From positions 1 through 33,502 of the IMG/VR virus record IMGVR_UViG_3300025769_000439: a stretch of DNA of 33,502 nucleotides; one strand, given 5' to 3'. Below, in pieces: positions 33,355 through 33,502 of the stretch; position 1 is the stretch's first letter; each line of letters begins with the position of its first letter. Under the pieces are notes generated by a model, which was not told the origin of the DNA, made no database searches, and was given only the letters and a program-made list of their open reading frames with translations. The position numbers were made by a program, and so were the translations under genes. The stretch comes from a virus.

Positions 33355-33502
33355 TCACCCTACAAAAAAGTCACAAGGTTCTTCCCATGTCATTCTTAAA
33401 GTTTCTTCAAGCGATTGGATTTCGTTATTCGCATCATCAAACATTTGTCGACCGTTCAATGTGACCCCACCTGGCAACTGCATACCTTCAAACTTGATCA
33501 GG
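33355..33502 (-). CDS. 13: Neck protein gp13, C-terminal part (truncated by window edge)
   Basis: The last 48 codons of a frame entering from the right edge: LIKFEGMQLPGGVTLNGRQMFDDANNEI..LEETLRMTWEEPCDFFVG-stop. The 'LPGG...NGR.m...A..EI..Le.....(Y/W)..P..f.iG' ending is how I recall the C-terminus of T4-type gp13, and the position next to gp14 agrees. The stop TGA (33357-33355) overlaps the possible GTG start of the endonuclease. The start lies outside the window. Confidence 0.75.
   Translation of the reverse strand, partial: LIKFEGMQLPGGVTLNGRQMFDDANNEIQSLEETLRMTWEEPCDFFVG

Overview
The window is a piece of a T4-like myovirus genome (tailed phage, AT-rich). The minus strand, read right to left, carries the virion genes in the same order as T4: neck gp13 (partial), gp14, tail sheath stabiliser gp15, small and large terminase gp16/gp17, sheath gp18, tube gp19, portal gp20, a gp67-like prohead core protein, prohead protease gp21, scaffold gp22 and major capsid gp23. 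The C-terminus of the ssDNA-binding protein gp32 lies on the plus strand at the left end. The sequence alone does not identify the host. Clear Shine-Dalgarno sites and near-perfect sigma70-type promoters point to an ordinary bacterium.

Region by region. (1) 1-530: gp32 C-terminus, then two adjacent strong RNA structures, the second ending in a T-run (terminator). (2) 532-2232: small plus-strand genes, several encoding membrane proteins. (3) 2242-11817: thirteen tightly overlapping plus-strand genes forming a glycan-building operon. It has DxD-type glycosyltransferases, two GT25-like enzymes, a WavE-like enzyme, a GT42/DUF115-like protein, a HAD-nucleotidyltransferase fusion, three methyltransferases and a carbohydrate sulfotransferase. 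(4) 11841-13394: an early operon behind a sigma70-type promoter, including two tandem genes made of a 12-nt repeat (Q-V-x-x). (5) 13406-24614, minus strand: capsid, portal and tail genes, with a cassette of virion-decoration genes (a 50-triplet collagen-like fibre and putative adhesins) inserted between portal and prohead core. (6) 24634-26888, plus strand: an island of small early genes with three more copies of the same promoter, two zincin-type metallopeptidase-like proteins and a zinc-ribbon protein, placed between gp18 and gp17. (7) 26869-33502, minus strand: terminases, neck genes, several small proteins whose N-termini resemble the T4 capsid-targeting peptide, and a GIY-YIG homing endonuclease between gp13 and gp14.

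How it fits together. The minus strand looks like the late, T4-type programme, with TATAAATA boxes before gp18, the gp67-like gene and the gp16 side. The plus-strand islands look early and host-RNA-polymerase driven. Two short gene fossils, a second gp15 3' end and a second gp21 5' end, mark places where alleles or genes were exchanged between related phages. The best candidates for undescribed biology are the sulfated/methylated glycan operon, the Q-V repeat gene pair, the recurrent early-promoter cassette and the capsid-targeting-like N-termini. All functional statements come from reading motifs; no database search was run.
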